Below, piece after piece: positions 12,743 through 12,857 of a stretch of 12,857 bases of DNA. The DNA comes from JAZLIT01 sp045617525. GTDB lineage: Bacteria > Bacillota > Bacilli > Bacillales_A > Planococcaceae. The translations under genes and the position numbers were made by a program. Position 1 is the stretch's first letter. Each line of letters begins with the position of its first letter. The stretch lies in the NCBI GenBank assembly GCA_045617525.1, contig JAZLIT010000131.1:1-12857 (forward strand). Reading direction: 5' to 3'. The notes beneath the pieces are model-generated. The model searched no databases. It was given only the letters and a program-made list of their open reading frames with translations, and had not been told where the DNA came from.

Positions 12743-12857
12743 TAATGGGTGTTAGGTAGATTCAAGAACGCCATACCATGACAACAATATATGTTTTGAG
12801 TGATAGATATCATAAAAAATATACGTGTTGGCGTGGCGTGGCGTTCTTATATATCCC
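12743..12857. repeat. Right inverted terminal repeat / replication origin
   Basis: Reverse complement of bases 1-115 with one difference (A at 12760 on the plus strand). It ends CCC, so both 5' ends read GGG and the template 3' ends CCC. A run of one nucleotide at the template end is what the sliding-back initiation of phi29-type polymerases uses. phi29 and several relatives end in AAA; the unrelated phage PRD1 has G-runs. Confidence 0.95.

Noticed and set aside
1..12857. tRNA genes, CRISPR arrays, insertion sequences, integrase or lysogeny genes
   Set aside because: None seen; no cloverleaf-like segment, regularly spaced repeats, transposase motif or integrase motif was found, which fits a strictly lytic small phage.

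Overview
The window looks like the complete linear genome of a very small tailed bacteriophage of the phi29 type (protein-primed replication, short-tailed podovirus). Its two ends are inverted copies of each other over about 115 bp. It encodes a protein-primed family B DNA polymerase directly after a terminal-protein candidate. It also carries the capsid, tail-knob, upper-collar and lower-collar order typical of phi29 relatives. At 12,857 bp it is well below phi29 (about 19 kb). Every supported gene lies on the minus strand, so the map is best read from 12857 down to 1. The DNA is AT-rich, ribosome binding sites are strong AGAAAGGA/AAAGGTGG types, UGA is a stop and Trp is UGG. This suggests a low-GC Gram-positive (Bacillota) host using the standard code; the host cannot be named more closely.

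Layout in the direction of transcription. (1) Right end: inverted terminal repeat, a repeat/palindrome region and a good sigma-70 type promoter. (2) Replication and packaging operon: terminal protein candidate (12621-11857), DNA polymerase (11897-9768) and packaging ATPase (9767-8562), closed by a strong hairpin terminator (8529-8503). (3) A 246-bp intergenic region with a possible promoter overlapped by an operator-like palindrome, and a leader RNA with a hairpin plus an H-type pseudoknot. (4) An OB-fold ssDNA-binding protein, then tightly coupled tiny genes (30-aa membrane, 62-aa Cys, 49-aa Cys, 21-aa membrane, 88-aa zinc ribbon), a GH25 lysozyme, a 107-aa orphan, the major capsid protein and a 53-aa BhlA/YvrJ-like holin candidate, followed by a second terminator (4795-4767). 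(5) Tail and connector genes: a 146-aa tail protein, a 681-aa tail-knob-like protein, upper collar (portal) and lower collar, followed by a third hairpin (290-252) and the left repeat.

How it fits together. The terminal protein and polymerase would start replication at the GGG ends. The SSB would coat the displaced strand. The ATPase would fill a capsid through the portal, and lysozyme plus small membrane proteins would lyse the cell. Genes for a scaffold, a p6-like DNA-organising protein, a p4-like regulator and a packaging RNA were not recognised.

The observation most worth following is the SSB leader. A geometrically good H-type pseudoknot lies about 40 nt upstream of the SSB start, followed by an unstructured A/U-rich stretch. 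This is the arrangement used by phage T4 gene 32 to autoregulate its own, unrelated, SSB. Next come 22-bp-phased AATACTA elements near both genome ends, an operator-like palindrome over the SSB promoter, and an exact 27-bp duplicated coupling module between tiny genes.
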